A DNA stretch of 64,000 nucleotides from Sphingobacterium sp. Its GTDB lineage: Bacteria > Bacteroidota > Bacteroidia > Sphingobacteriales > Sphingobacteriaceae. Of the stretch, positions 52,946-61,090 are shown one piece after another. The stretch covers positions 78,479 to 142,478 of the forward strand of contig JAQZAZ010000006.1 of the NCBI GenBank assembly GCA_029239355.1. The letters are read 5' to 3'. Numbering within the stretch: position 1 is the first letter of the stretch; each line of letters opens with the position of its first letter. The translations under genes were made by a program, and so were the position numbers. Under the pieces are notes generated by a model that was given only the letters and a program-made list of their open reading frames with translations, was not told where the DNA came from and did no database searches.

Positions 52946-53301
52946 TCTTTTGTACTTTTATAAAACACCAATTGGATCTAAATGACCTATTCCAATAGAT
53001 AAGATCCTTTCACTACGATGCGCGAAGTTAATGTGGAACTACCCCAAATAAAGAATCTTTCAAACATTATTGACATTGAACAAACAATGAAAATACAAAA
53101 ATGTTCTTGGGGTCAGCAGTGCTCAACAGCCAATTTAATCCCTTTCAATTTTATCCGTTTAAAAGTCAACCTCTTAGCCCCCCGACGACTTTTATAGGGT
53201 TTCTTTATGGACTCAGTCGAGCTTTTTCTCCATCCATTTGCTGTTTGCCAGTCCACAAGAATTTATTTAGTTTAGAGCGTTGCGCATTAAGCAATAGAGA
53301 T
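52946..53301. other. Intergenic region with a weak coding-like remnant
   Basis: About 356 bases between the alcohol dehydrogenase start and the Arr gene's end. The minus strand at 53314-53205, in a frame overlapping the Arr C-terminus, reads KSLLLNAQRSKLNKFLW then TGKQQMDGEKARLSP to a stop; it has no ATG and is most likely an alternative-frame accident or a scrap of decayed gene. No terminator was recognised here. Confidence 0.35.
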
Positions 53302-54045
53302 TTAGTTAATTATTTCACCGTTACCTTTGGTCAATCGTTCACGAAATCTTTGAAGATCTTCAGGTCTCGGTCTGTCCCAGTCTTTTGCTTCACCAACAAT
53401 CTTCAAGGCAGCGGTGGAGCGATACGAGCGCGTTGGATTACCGGGAAATTTTTTATCTGTTAGGTTTGGATCATTTTCAAAGGTTCCCATCGGTTCAATA
53501 ATATAGACACGCTCACGGCCTTCTCCTTTTGCCAAAGCAGCAGCGAGTCCCGCTCCATTAACTAAACCCGTAAAATAAATATGATTCATGGTAAGTTCAG
53601 GCTGATAATTCGAGCTCCCCCCAGCCGTCAATAGATCTCCCACTTTCAAGTCAGCTTTGGTGCCATGGTAAAAAGGCCCGGTATCCGATGGCTTTTCGTT
53701 CAAGGCCGTAGCCAACTCAACATATCCAGCTGACTTTTCGCTATCTCCCAGATCTTCATGGCATTTGGCAAGCCTCAGATAGAGATTTGGCAGCGCACTC
53801 TTCACTGTATCGTCATTAAGTTTTAAAGCATCGCTCAGGGCCTTTTCGAGCCATGTTAATTTGTCCGAAATAGTTTTTTGCTGCCGGGCTACATAATAAG
53901 CTGCAAGAAAGCGTTCGTGCTCATTGGTGGCTTCGCTCCAGGCCTGCATAAATAGCTTAAGGGCTTCTTCAGGCTGTTTAGCTTCTTCCATGCCCATGCC
54001 CTGAAGACAAAGTTTAACAACATTGTTGAAAGGTGAAAATTCCAT
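53302..54045 (-). CDS. arr: NAD-dependent rifampin ADP-ribosyltransferase (Arr) fused to a TPR-like N-domain
   Basis: Two-part protein of 247 residues. The C-terminal 130 residues are a clear Arr enzyme, which inactivates rifamycins by ADP-ribosylation: GPFYHGTKADLKVGDLL (catalytic His region), NHIYFTGLVNGAGLAAALA, RVYIIEPMGTFENDPNLTDK and FPGNPTRSYRST. Ahead of it about 110 residues form a helical repeat region (EALKLFMQAWSEATNEHERF, YLRLAKCHEDLGDSEKSAGY) of the tetratricopeptide type, absent from the classical short Arr of mycobacteria and Tn plasmids. The protein starts at ATG 54045 (MEFSPFNN); an upstream extension to 54147 is not protein-like. The next gene, a DHFR-like protein, is divergent by 182 bases. 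Confidence 0.92.
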   Translation of the reverse strand: MEFSPFNNVVKLCLQGMGMEEAKQPEEALKLFMQAWSEATNEHERFLAAYYVARQQKTISDKLTWLEKALSDALKLNDDTVKSALPNLYLRLAKCHEDLGDSEKSAGYVELATALNEKPSDTGPFYHGTKADLKVGDLLTAGGSSNYQPELTMNHIYFTGLVNGAGLAAALAKGEGRERVYIIEPMGTFENDPNLTDKKFPGNPTRSYRSTAALKIVGEAKDWDRPRPEDLQRFRERLTKGNGEIIN

Positions 54046-54227
54046 ATATGCATTATTTTTGATTACATCGCCGAATTTACCGATAGTACATGGAGACTTC
54101 AAATCCACATGTAGGGGTATCTTATGGATTAAAGTTACACATTCCACCCCTTATATTGTCGCGATTGCACCGCATTCGCATTTTTAAACTTCGCTAAATT
54201 TGGATTAATAATCAAACACTTGAGACA

Positions 54228-54800
54228 ATGAGAAAGATCAGAATTTTCGAACACATCTCGCTTGATGGCGTTATCGAACATGATGGAGATTACACTTATG
54301 GTGCATGGACAACAGCCTATAGAAGTCCCGCAGGAGCGGAAATGCTCTTTCAGACTTATGGCCCTGACTTTGACCTTCTTTTGGGCCGTCAGACCTATGA
54401 TATCTTTAGCAGCTTCTGGCCCAATGCGGGCGATTTTCCAATGGCAAATGCAATAAATGCTGCTACGAAACACATCGCAACTCACCGTCCCGACAGTTTA
54501 ATCTGGGGACCTGTCAAACATTTAGACACCGACATTGAAGCTGCTATTCATACACTCAAATCAACAGATGGTTCCGATCTGATCGTTGTAGGAAGTTCCA
54601 CACTGACCTCCCTTTTACTTGAACGAGGTCTCGTCGACGAAGTCGTACTCATTACTTATCCTGTTCTGCTGGGGCATGGCAAACGCTTACTCTCAGACAA
54701 TGTAAATGCGCAAAAACTCGTTTTTATCGATTCAAAGGCAACCCCTACAGGTATTTTCATCAATAGGTATAAATATATTGGATCACTAAAAAAACAATAG
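54228..54800 (+). CDS. DHFR/RibD-like reductase family protein
   Basis: A 190-residue protein of the RibD-C/DHFR superfamily, NADPH-dependent reductases. The fold is evident from RKIRIFEHISLDGVIE, FDLLLGRQTYDIFSSFWP, LIVVGSSTLTSLLLERGLV and VLITYPVLLGHGKRL; these match the YyaP/YwjB-like group of unknown substrate, not classical folate reductase. The start ATG 54228 is the natural one. It is divergent from the Arr gene; both could respond to drugs or xenobiotics, but no shared operator is visible. Confidence 0.85.
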   Translation: MRKIRIFEHISLDGVIEHDGDYTYGAWTTAYRSPAGAEMLFQTYGPDFDLLLGRQTYDIFSSFWPNAGDFPMANAINAATKHIATHRPDSLIWGPVKHLDTDIEAAIHTLKSTDGSDLIVVGSSTLTSLLLERGLVDEVVLITYPVLLGHGKRLLSDNVNAQKLVFIDSKATPTGIFINRYKYIGSLKKQ

Positions 54801-54984
54801 TTCGCTAGGAGAGATAAGGCATGCACCTATTCAAATTTGTATCAGGCAAGGATTTTGCGATTTAATTTTAATGTCTCAAAAGGCTAACACATAGCGACCG
54901 GATCCTATCAACCATACAATCACAATGTTATTTACATAAATATGTCTGGTTTCTTGTATATTTGATTTCAAACAAATCATTTCT

Positions 54985-55551
54985 ATGAAAAGAACCTTAT
55001 TATTCATTGCTATTGTATGTAGCTCCACCTTTGCCTTTGCGCAAAAAAACACGTACAAAGTCAATACACAAACGTCAACGATCAAATGGCAGGCAAAGAA
55101 AGTCGTCGGTGGTCATGTCGGTACCATAGCCCTGAAAGAGGGAACGGTCCACACTGATAAAGGTAAAATTACCGGAGGTGGATTTACCATTGATATGAAT
55201 TCTATGGCTTGTACGGATGCGCCAAAACTAACTGGTCATCTTAAAAACGAAGATTTCTTTGATGTGCCTAAATATCCAACGGCAAAATTCGTTATCGCTA
55301 AAGTGGATAACAGCAAGGCTACTCCAATAATCACAGGTAATCTTACAATCAAAAACAAAACGAAAGCCATATCTTTTCCAGCAAAGGTAACCAGCACCGC
55401 CGATGGGCTTTCGGCTGAAGCATTGGGTATAAAGGTAAATCGACTGGATTTTGATATCCAATATCGTTCGGCAAGCTTTTTCTCTGACCTCGGAAACCGG
55501 GCTATTGAGGACGAATTTACATTGGATATTCAGATCAAAGCCACAAAATAA
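54985..55551 (+). CDS. YceI-family lipid-binding exported protein
   Basis: Periplasmic lipocalin-like protein of the YceI family, which binds polyisoprenoid or amide lipids. A signal peptide (about 1-20, ending FAFAQK) leads to the beta-barrel with TSTIKWQAKKVVGGHVG, GKITGGGFTIDMNSM, HLKNEDFFDVPKYPTAKF and LTIKNKTKAISFPA, all signature segments. 188 residues. It ends in an 8-bp stem-loop with U run. It stands alone between the DHFR-like gene and the convergent DeoR gene. Confidence 0.92.
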   Translation: MKRTLLFIAIVCSSTFAFAQKNTYKVNTQTSTIKWQAKKVVGGHVGTIALKEGTVHTDKGKITGGGFTIDMNSMACTDAPKLTGHLKNEDFFDVPKYPTAKFVIAKVDNSKATPIITGNLTIKNKTKAISFPAKVTSTADGLSAEALGIKVNRLDFDIQYRSASFFSDLGNRAIEDEFTLDIQIKATK

Positions 55552-55563
55552 TTTTCAGAATAT

Positions 55564-55588
55564 AAGAGGTTATTGCAACCTCTTTTAA
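55564..55588 (+). terminator. Terminator after yceI-like gene
   Basis: AAGAGGTT (55564-55571) pairs with AACCTCTT (55577-55584) over a 5-base loop and is followed by TT; short but well placed between convergent genes. Confidence 0.65.
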
Positions 55589-55606
55589 CCAGCTATCATT
55601 GATTGC

Positions 55607-56353
55607 CTAAATCAATTCAATCCCCTGTGCAATATATTTATTCATCAGGGGGCTCGTAGAATCGTTCTCCGTGACGATGATATCAAGTTTTTTGGTCTCA
55701 TCGATGATAAAATTTGACTCCGTATCAAATTTATCCGATGTACACAATCCAACGATCTGGACACTCTGTTTCATCATTGCCCGCTTTGTTTCGGCATCCT
55801 CCTGATAATTGCACGATAAATTTTCGGAAGTAATCGAACAAACACCCAAGAAATATAGATCAGCCCTAAAATTAGCGATACTTTCCAACGTCGTATTGCC
55901 AAATGTTGTAAAGGCCGACTTGTAGAGTCTGCCTCCCAAAAATATAATCTCTATCAAAGGATGGTCCTCAATCACACTCGCGACAGGAAAGCTATTCGTA
56001 ATGATCGTAACCTTAAGATCCTTCGGTAAAATTTTAGTTAACTCTAAAATGGATGTTCCTCCATCGAAAAAAAGTACCTGATCATTTTTAATTAATGATA
56101 ATGCTTTTTGCGCAATGATCCTTTTCTGTTCCAGCCCTGCCTTCTCGCGATCACGGTAATGGTATTTTTTTTCCACAATACTGTGCGCTCCTCCCCTTAC
56201 CCCGCGAAGAAGATCCCGGTCATTCAATTCCTTAATGTCTCTCCGTATAGTATCTTCGGATACCGAAAGCTTTTTGCTCAAGGCCTGAAATGTAACCGAC
56301 CCCTCCCTATTGGTGATATCTAAAATGGTTTGTAGACGATCGTACTTTAGCAT
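55607..56353 (-). CDS. DeoR/GlpR-family transcriptional regulator
   Basis: Sugar-responsive repressor of 248 residues. The N-terminal winged helix reads RLQTILDITNREGSVTFQAL and LSKKLSVSEDTIRRDIKELN, ending LRGVRGGAHSI as in all DeoR proteins. The C-terminal sensor domain binds a phosphosugar: FFDGGTSILELTKILP, TIITNSFPVASV, IIFLGGRLYKSAF and ADLYFLGVCSIT are its typical segments. It is divergent from the nucleotidase gene, with a cluster of ATTGCAA words in between that recur before the MFS transporter, so it probably governs all three genes. Confidence 0.92.
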   Translation of the reverse strand: MLKYDRLQTILDITNREGSVTFQALSKKLSVSEDTIRRDIKELNDRDLLRGVRGGAHSIVEKKYHYRDREKAGLEQKRIIAQKALSLIKNDQVLFFDGGTSILELTKILPKDLKVTIITNSFPVASVIEDHPLIEIIFLGGRLYKSAFTTFGNTTLESIANFRADLYFLGVCSITSENLSCNYQEDAETKRAMMKQSVQIVGLCTSDKFDTESNFIIDETKKLDIIVTENDSTSPLMNKYIAQGIELI

Positions 56354-56387
56354 AAGAACAAATATATAGATTTAACAGAATAAAATG

Positions 56388-56425
56388 AATTGCAAAAAAT
56401 TGCTATAATTGCAATATTTTGCAAT
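56388..56425. promoter_or_regulatory. ATTGCAA repeat cluster between DeoR and nucleotidase genes
   Basis: ATTGC words occur at about 56389, 56399 and 56408, and TTGCAAT at 56419-56425; ATTGCAATATTTTGCAAT forms an imperfect inverted repeat. The cluster sits in the 110-base divergent promoter region and shares ATAAT(A)TTGCA with the site ahead of the MFS gene (58301-58357), as expected for the DeoR operator. Confidence 0.65.
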
Positions 56426-56463
56426 TATATAATTACATTTGAGCCATAATAAATATAAAACTT

Positions 56464-56997
56464 ATGATAAAAAAAACAATTTCCATCGATATGGACGGTG
56501 TGCTGGCAGACATCCAACGGCATTATCTTTCACATTATTTTGAAGAAACTGGTATACGGATAAATGAGGATGATATCGTAGGGTTAAAGGAAGCAGATTG
56601 TTTACCTGATAAAACGGCAGTTTTAAGATATTTGCATAAACCGGGTTTTTTCCGTAGCATCCCTGTTGCACAAGATGCACAAGAGGTGGTGAAGGAATTA
56701 CAGCATTATTATGACATTTTTGTGGTATCCGCCGCGATGGAATTCCCAAATAGTCTTTTAGAGAAACGGGAATGGTTACAGGAAAATTTTCCATTTATTT
56801 CCTGGAAAAACATTGTCTTCTGCGGAAGTAAAGGTATTATAGACACCGATTTTCTCATTGACGATCATCTAAGAAATCTAGACAGCTTTTCCGGAAAAGG
56901 GCTTTTATTTGATACATTTCACAATGTCAATGAGCACCGGTTTGAAAGATTGAAGAACTGGACGGACGCACATCGTTTTTTTACCGCTATTCTGTAA
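56464..56997 (+). CDS. 5'-nucleotidase / 5'(3')-deoxyribonucleotidase-like HAD phosphatase
   Basis: Small HAD-superfamily phosphatase (177 residues) like NT5C deoxyribonucleotidases. SIDMDGVLADIQRHYL carries the DxDxV catalytic motif (nucleophile and acid Asp), DIFVVSAAMEFPN the second-motif Ser, and KNIVFCGSKGIIDTD plus LIDDHLRNL the Lys and acidic metal-binding motifs. In the NT5C group it removes the phosphate from deoxynucleotides. It is divergent from the DeoR regulator and 75 bases before the convergent MFS gene's end. Regulation by DeoR together with the transporter suggests nucleoside or sugar-phosphate scavenging. Confidence 0.85.
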   Translation: MIKKTISIDMDGVLADIQRHYLSHYFEETGIRINEDDIVGLKEADCLPDKTAVLRYLHKPGFFRSIPVAQDAQEVVKELQHYYDIFVVSAAMEFPNSLLEKREWLQENFPFISWKNIVFCGSKGIIDTDFLIDDHLRNLDSFSGKGLLFDTFHNVNEHRFERLKNWTDAHRFFTAIL

Positions 56998-57019
56998 AAT
57001 AAAACGTCCAATCGCTAAG

Positions 57020-57060
57020 CTACAGCTGGCCAATCACAAGAAGTGATTTGCCAGCTATAG
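57020..57060. terminator. Bidirectional terminator between nucleotidase and MFS genes
   Basis: An 18-bp stem with two mismatches (CTACAGCTGGCCAATCAC with GTGATTTGCCAGCTATAG) and a 5-base loop sits between two convergent stop codons. Confidence 0.75.
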
Positions 57061-57071
57061 CCTACTGGAAT

Positions 57072-58205
57072 TTATTCTCCCGTCTGAAATTTCCAATAGA
57101 TCCAATAAGAAACTGAAAGCGAAAGCATAAGAAAAGCAACCACCATAAGGGAGGTTGAAATTCCATAAAATTGTGCGACTCCCCCCAGTAAGGCTGGTCC
57201 CAACAATTGTCCCGAATGCCCTAAAGTAGACATAACCGGAATACTTGCGGAAGCCCCTACTCCTTTTAAATTTCCGGCATGACTAAATAAAATCGGAACG
57301 ATATTCGCAGCCCCGAAACCCAAAAGAATAAACCCTGCCAATGCCCCCCAATAAGAAGCCGATAAAATAGCTATCAACAGACCAAATACGGCTAACAGAC
57401 CTCCACTGACAACCACAACACGATGATCTAACCGAACGACAAGTACATCACCAAAAAGTCGCATTGTCGCCATGGCGATAGAAAATGCCGCATATCCTAT
57501 ACCCGCAATTTCAAGTGGTGCTTTTTTTTCCTCATGCAAAAATACGGCACTCCAATCCAGCATCGAACCTTCGGAGAGATAAGCACAAAAACAGAGCATA
57601 CCCAAAAATAAAACATGCAAATTGAACCAACCTGCCCATTTGGACTGACCTACGGCCATTTCCTTATCGTCGTGACGGCTATTAATGCGCGTCTCATCAT
57701 CATGCGAATACAATCTACGATACATGACAAACATAATGATAACAATCAACAAGGAGATCAATAACATGGCATAAGTTGCCTGAAATCCCAGTTTAATTAA
57801 TAGCCCTAAACCAAGTGATCCCGTTAATCCCCCAACACTAAAGATACCGTGCAGACCGGATAATATTGGCCGGTCAAAAAGTTTCTGGATCAGGATCGAA
57901 TGTGCGTTTGCCGAAACTTCTATTCCCCCCATGCACATACCAAAACAGAATAGCGTAATCCCCATGGTCATTATGGAATTAGCATTTAACAACATCGGCA
58001 AGATCAGTCCAAGGGTGATACCCGAAATAAAGATAATTTTTCTTGTTCCAAACTTATTTAGAAGAATAGTCGAAAATGGCATGATAAAAAGGGCTCCACC
58101 GCCGATAAGAAGCATTAAAAGCCCCAACACACCATCATCTAAACCGAGCCTATGTTTAACATAAGGAACGACAGGCGCCCAACTGGCAAGCCCCAGCCCG
58201 CACAC
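57072..58205 (-). CDS. MFS transporter (sugar/drug type), N-terminus uncertain
   Basis: Major-facilitator protein with about eleven visible membrane helices in 377 residues; FGTRKIIFISGITLGLI is the loop-2/3 basic segment and SVGGLTGSLGLGLLIKLGFQ a later pore helix. It resembles YbjJ-like sugar or xenobiotic exporters/importers. Using GTG 58205, the first helix (CGLGLASWAPVVPYVKHRLG) begins abruptly; the frame stays open upstream to 58264 (YYFSLTQLIWKLFVCGLG) and supplies the missing hydrophobic residues but has no ATG. The real start may be a non-standard codon, or the 5' end is damaged. A 15-bp inverted repeat with ATTGC words lies ahead of it, linking it to the DeoR regulator. Confidence 0.82.
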   Translation of the reverse strand: MCGLGLASWAPVVPYVKHRLGLDDGVLGLLMLLIGGGALFIMPFSTILLNKFGTRKIIFISGITLGLILPMLLNANSIMTMGITLFCFGMCMGGIEVSANAHSILIQKLFDRPILSGLHGIFSVGGLTGSLGLGLLIKLGFQATYAMLLISLLIVIIMFVMYRRLYSHDDETRINSRHDDKEMAVGQSKWAGWFNLHVLFLGMLCFCAYLSEGSMLDWSAVFLHEEKKAPLEIAGIGYAAFSIAMATMRLFGDVLVVRLDHRVVVVSGGLLAVFGLLIAILSASYWGALAGFILLGFGAANIVPILFSHAGNLKGVGASASIPVMSTLGHSGQLLGPALLGGVAQFYGISTSLMVVAFLMLSLSVSYWIYWKFQTGE

Positions 58206-58300
58206 AAATAATTTCCATATAAGTTGAGTTAAACTAAAATAGTATAGCGATAGACTTGTCTAGGCTTAGTGCACAAAACTATCAATAATAAATCACAAAT

Positions 58301-58357
58301 AAATCATATTATTGCATAATATTGCAAAAAACGCGAACTAAAGCAATAATATGATTT
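58301..58357. promoter_or_regulatory. Perfect 15-bp inverted repeat upstream of the MFS gene
   Basis: AAATCATATTATTGC (58301-58315) is perfectly complementary to 58343-58357, with 27 bases between, which themselves contain ATAATATTGCAAAA. The ATTGC words match those beside the DeoR gene, suggesting a looped or double operator for the transporter gene. Confidence 0.65.
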
Positions 58358-58548
58358 ATTCAACAAATGACACCAGTACGCAGCTGTCCACTCCCGACTA
58401 GAACTACGATTCCAAAATGATTTTACACGATAGAGTTCAAGGACTATTTTGCCATAATAGTGATTTATCCTTAAGTTACTGGCATAAACAATGTCTTTTC
58501 AACAAAAAAGACTTTATAGTGAACCCTAAAGAACAGCTATTTCACGAC

Positions 58549-58839
58549 ATGAATTATAAAACTATAGGCTATTTTCTTTCATCAACGCTAATTATCGGAT
58601 TACTTTATACGAACCGTTGGTTTGACAGATCTTACACCTTCCGACAGTTTCTTAAGATTATATTCCTAATACTGTATTTCGTAGAGACGATCTTTCTCAT
58701 CAAAAGACCGATTTTGAAGAATAGAACGTTAAGAAAACATCTATTGGTCAGATTGAGTATCCTCATGTTTATCGCCCTGATCATTCTTATTTCCCAATGG
58801 TTTACGCATAAAGAAAATGACCGTCTGGATGCGGGTTAA
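58549..58839 (+). CDS. Small integral membrane protein (two to three helices)
   Basis: From ATG 58549 (MNYKTIGYFLSSTLIIGLLY) the 96-residue product has membrane helices at about 5-22, 38-60 and 66-92 with Arg/Lys-rich connections. The frame is open 44 codons further upstream to 58417, but that part reads unlike protein and lacks a signal, so the shorter start is preferred. The start is uncertain. The protein is unrecognised. It lies on the plus strand between the MFS operator and the adenylyltransferase gene. Confidence 0.5.
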   Translation: MNYKTIGYFLSSTLIIGLLYTNRWFDRSYTFRQFLKIIFLILYFVETIFLIKRPILKNRTLRKHLLVRLSILMFIALIILISQWFTHKENDRLDAG

Positions 58840-59008
58840 ATATCAGATCAAGCAGAAATTTGGGACAGCTGATTTGTTATGACTCTGTCAGACAAGCAAA
58901 AATTTTTCGTATATTTTTGATATTCGCCGCTCCAAAACTTTTAGAAAAAAGACCAGCGACATGCCGCCGGTAAATAATAACGCATTTTTTATCAATAAAT
59001 TTAAACAC

Positions 59009-59893
59009 ATGCAAACTCGTGAAGAAAAATTACAGCAGATTATTAATTGGTCGCAAAACAATCCGGATATCCGGGCAGTCCTCCTGACAAGCTCATTGGT
59101 AAATCCTCTAGCTCCAGTCGATGAATTAAGTGATCTAGATATCGAACTTGTATTTGATGACAATACCAATTACATCCTGGATACGAATTGGATAAATAAC
59201 TTTGGTACCCCTATTGCCATGGTTGAAGAGGATGAAAGCTACTTTGAGGACAAACATGCAATGAAGATGGTTTTATACGCTGATCATACAAAAGTTGATT
59301 TTAAATTATACAGTAAATCAAATTTTTTAGAAGAGGTCCATCAAAACCACTTACCTGAAGACTGGGACATTGGCTACAAAGTACTTATGGATAAGGAGGG
59401 CATAACACAGGCACTCCAAAAACCGACGTATCAGGTATCAATCATCAAAAGGCCTACAGCACAAAGATTCGAGCAGCTGCTCAATGACTTTTGGTGGGAC
59501 TGCACCTATGTAGCCAAATGCCTCGTCAGAAAGGATATTTTTTATGCGAAATTTATGTCCGAGGACAATATACGTACCGATTATTTGGTACCATTAATTG
59601 AGTGGTATATCGCGAGCCAGCATGGCTGGAACATTACAACCAATAAACACGGGCGTTTATTTGAGAAATATTTGACCCAGCAGACCTGGGAGAAAGTAAT
59701 CCAAACCTTTTCAGGCAGCGATATAAACGAAAACTGGACGGCATTATTTGCAATGGCAAACCTCGTCGCAGCGATCGGCAGGGAGCTCGCAATTAAGTTA
59801 ACCTATGAATATCCCGCAAAACTTGAAGCGGATGTCAGAATATATCTCAATGCTCTAAAGACAAAAGAAATATCTTGCAGCTCATCAATATAG
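59009..59893 (+). CDS. Aminoglycoside 6-adenylyltransferase-type nucleotidyltransferase (ANT(6))
   Basis: Protein of 294 residues matching streptomycin 6-adenylyltransferases (AadK/AadE/AadS). The nucleotidyltransferase core reads AVLLTSSLVNPLAPVDELSD followed by LDIELVFDD (Ser, Asp-x-Asp metal motif), DHTKVDFKLYSK (third Asp), and the helical C-terminal domain includes FWWDCTYVAKCLVRKDIFYA and EWYIASQHGWNITTNKHGRL, both typical. ATG 59009 (MQTREEKLQQI) is chosen over 58961. It likely confers or once conferred streptomycin-type resistance; whether it does so now is unknown. Its neighbours give no clue, though Arr lies 5 kb away. Confidence 0.9.
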   Translation: MQTREEKLQQIINWSQNNPDIRAVLLTSSLVNPLAPVDELSDLDIELVFDDNTNYILDTNWINNFGTPIAMVEEDESYFEDKHAMKMVLYADHTKVDFKLYSKSNFLEEVHQNHLPEDWDIGYKVLMDKEGITQALQKPTYQVSIIKRPTAQRFEQLLNDFWWDCTYVAKCLVRKDIFYAKFMSEDNIRTDYLVPLIEWYIASQHGWNITTNKHGRLFEKYLTQQTWEKVIQTFSGSDINENWTALFAMANLVAAIGRELAIKLTYEYPAKLEADVRIYLNALKTKEISCSSSI

Positions 59894-60060
59894 CGATAGT
59901 GGTACCTCAAAAATACATCGGGCGCTTAAGCTTAGTTATTTGTTAATAACCGGAATCGAGAACAATATCAGCCTATTTTGCCATTCTTTTCTTTTTACTC
60001 ATTTAACTGATTTTTTAATATCTTTAATTATCATATTTTCAAAAATTTAAAAGTATCGTT

Positions 60061-60597
60061 ATGACAGTAAAAACACTAACATTGAATATGTTCTTTTTGC
60101 TATTGACCTTCAGCGCATTTTCGCAAAACAATGCAGGTTTAAATTCGCTATTAAATAAGAATTCAGAATTTATTTTTCCGCAAACAGCACAGAAGATTGA
60201 AACCGCATTAAACACGAAGACCATTTACTACGAAGATGCAAATGAAGAAAAATACGCTAAATGGCTAACAAAATCCGGGCTGGAACTGTATGCTAGTCTT
60301 GGAAAAAATAATGCTATTAATGAAATATTTTTTGACATTCCGGACGATAAACCGCTCATCGTAGCGGGACTTCCTTTCGATCTTGTAATCAACAAAACTA
60401 CCTTGGAAGAGAGTACAGCGAAATTTAGTAAATATGCTGCTAGAAAACAAAAAATGGAGGAAGGAAGCACATTTCCGGACGGCACGAGACTCACCTTTAA
60501 AAAAGGAAAGCATTATGCTACACTAATTTTTGACAAAAATAACCTACTCCGTTTTTTAAGTCTTACAACCGAGCTCATCACGCCGGGGGTAAATTAA
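60061..60597 (+). CDS. Exported uncharacterised 178-residue protein
   Basis: Signal peptide (TLNMFFLLLTFSAFSQ, about 7-22) followed by a mixed alpha/beta mature part of about 155 residues (SEFIFPQTAQKIETALNTK, INEIFFDIPDDKPLIVAGL, LTFKKGKHYATLIFDKNN). No Cys, no catalytic motif. The layout (N-terminal strand pairs, Lys/Asn/Ile-rich) is common among Bacteroidota periplasmic proteins of unknown function. It overlaps nothing; a short ACTTTGAT-loop-ATCAAAGT hairpin at 60606-60625 follows its stop and touches the end of the convergent gene. Confidence 0.6.
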   Translation: MTVKTLTLNMFFLLLTFSAFSQNNAGLNSLLNKNSEFIFPQTAQKIETALNTKTIYYEDANEEKYAKWLTKSGLELYASLGKNNAINEIFFDIPDDKPLIVAGLPFDLVINKTTLEESTAKFSKYAARKQKMEEGSTFPDGTRLTFKKGKHYATLIFDKNNLLRFLSLTTELITPGVN

Positions 60598-60618
60598 GCA
60601 AGCTAACTTTGATATAAA

Positions 60619-60876
60619 TCAAAGTCTATACCGGAGAGAGATGGCTCGCCAGATGTGATTTGCCAGATCCTGATCTAAATCATGTTGCAGAAAAAACCAT
60701 CTCTCTTTTATCTTTACCAATGTCTGTAGCCCGCCATCTAACAATACTTGCAGCTCTGTTTCCTCTTTTGTAGGGCTTTTTTTTAAAAGCTGAACCTGAA
60801 AATCCTTTTCCTTAAATGTAATGCGAAATATCTGCCCTTTGTAGGATGTATTTAACTGTCCGATCGTCTCTTCCAT
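60619..60876 (-). CDS. Small uncharacterised 85-residue protein
   Basis: Reads MEETIGQLNTSYKGQIFRIT, then strand-like FKEKDFQVQLLKK, LQVLLDGGLQTLVKIKERWF and FLQHDLDQDLANHIWRAISL. The pattern resembles a compact beta-rich domain found in many Bacteroidota as a hypothetical protein; I do not know its function. ATG 60876 is used; nine bases upstream a TTG would add three residues. It has no signal peptide. It is convergent with the exported protein gene and sits 200 bases from the DapB-like gene. Confidence 0.6.
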   Translation of the reverse strand: MEETIGQLNTSYKGQIFRITFKEKDFQVQLLKKSPTKEETELQVLLDGGLQTLVKIKERWFFLQHDLDQDLANHIWRAISLRYRL

Positions 60877-61090
60877 GAAAAGCAACTCAAAATTTAGTAA
60901 TCTATCAAAAAAATGCTCAGCTTATCTAAAAGCATGTAAACCAATATACCGTTACCGCCAATCTAACGCTAGACTATCGCTAGGCTTTCATGTGTGAATT
61001 AAGCATGTAAATATACAAAACAGAAATATATAATACTAATTTTTTTAGTTACACACAAAACATCATCCTTGTGGAAAAACGCAACAGCAA

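Noticed and set aside
53101..53463. Plus-strand 120-codon frame across the end of the Arr gene
   Set aside because: Half of it is antisense to the Arr C-terminal catalytic residues; the rest reads like non-coding sequence.
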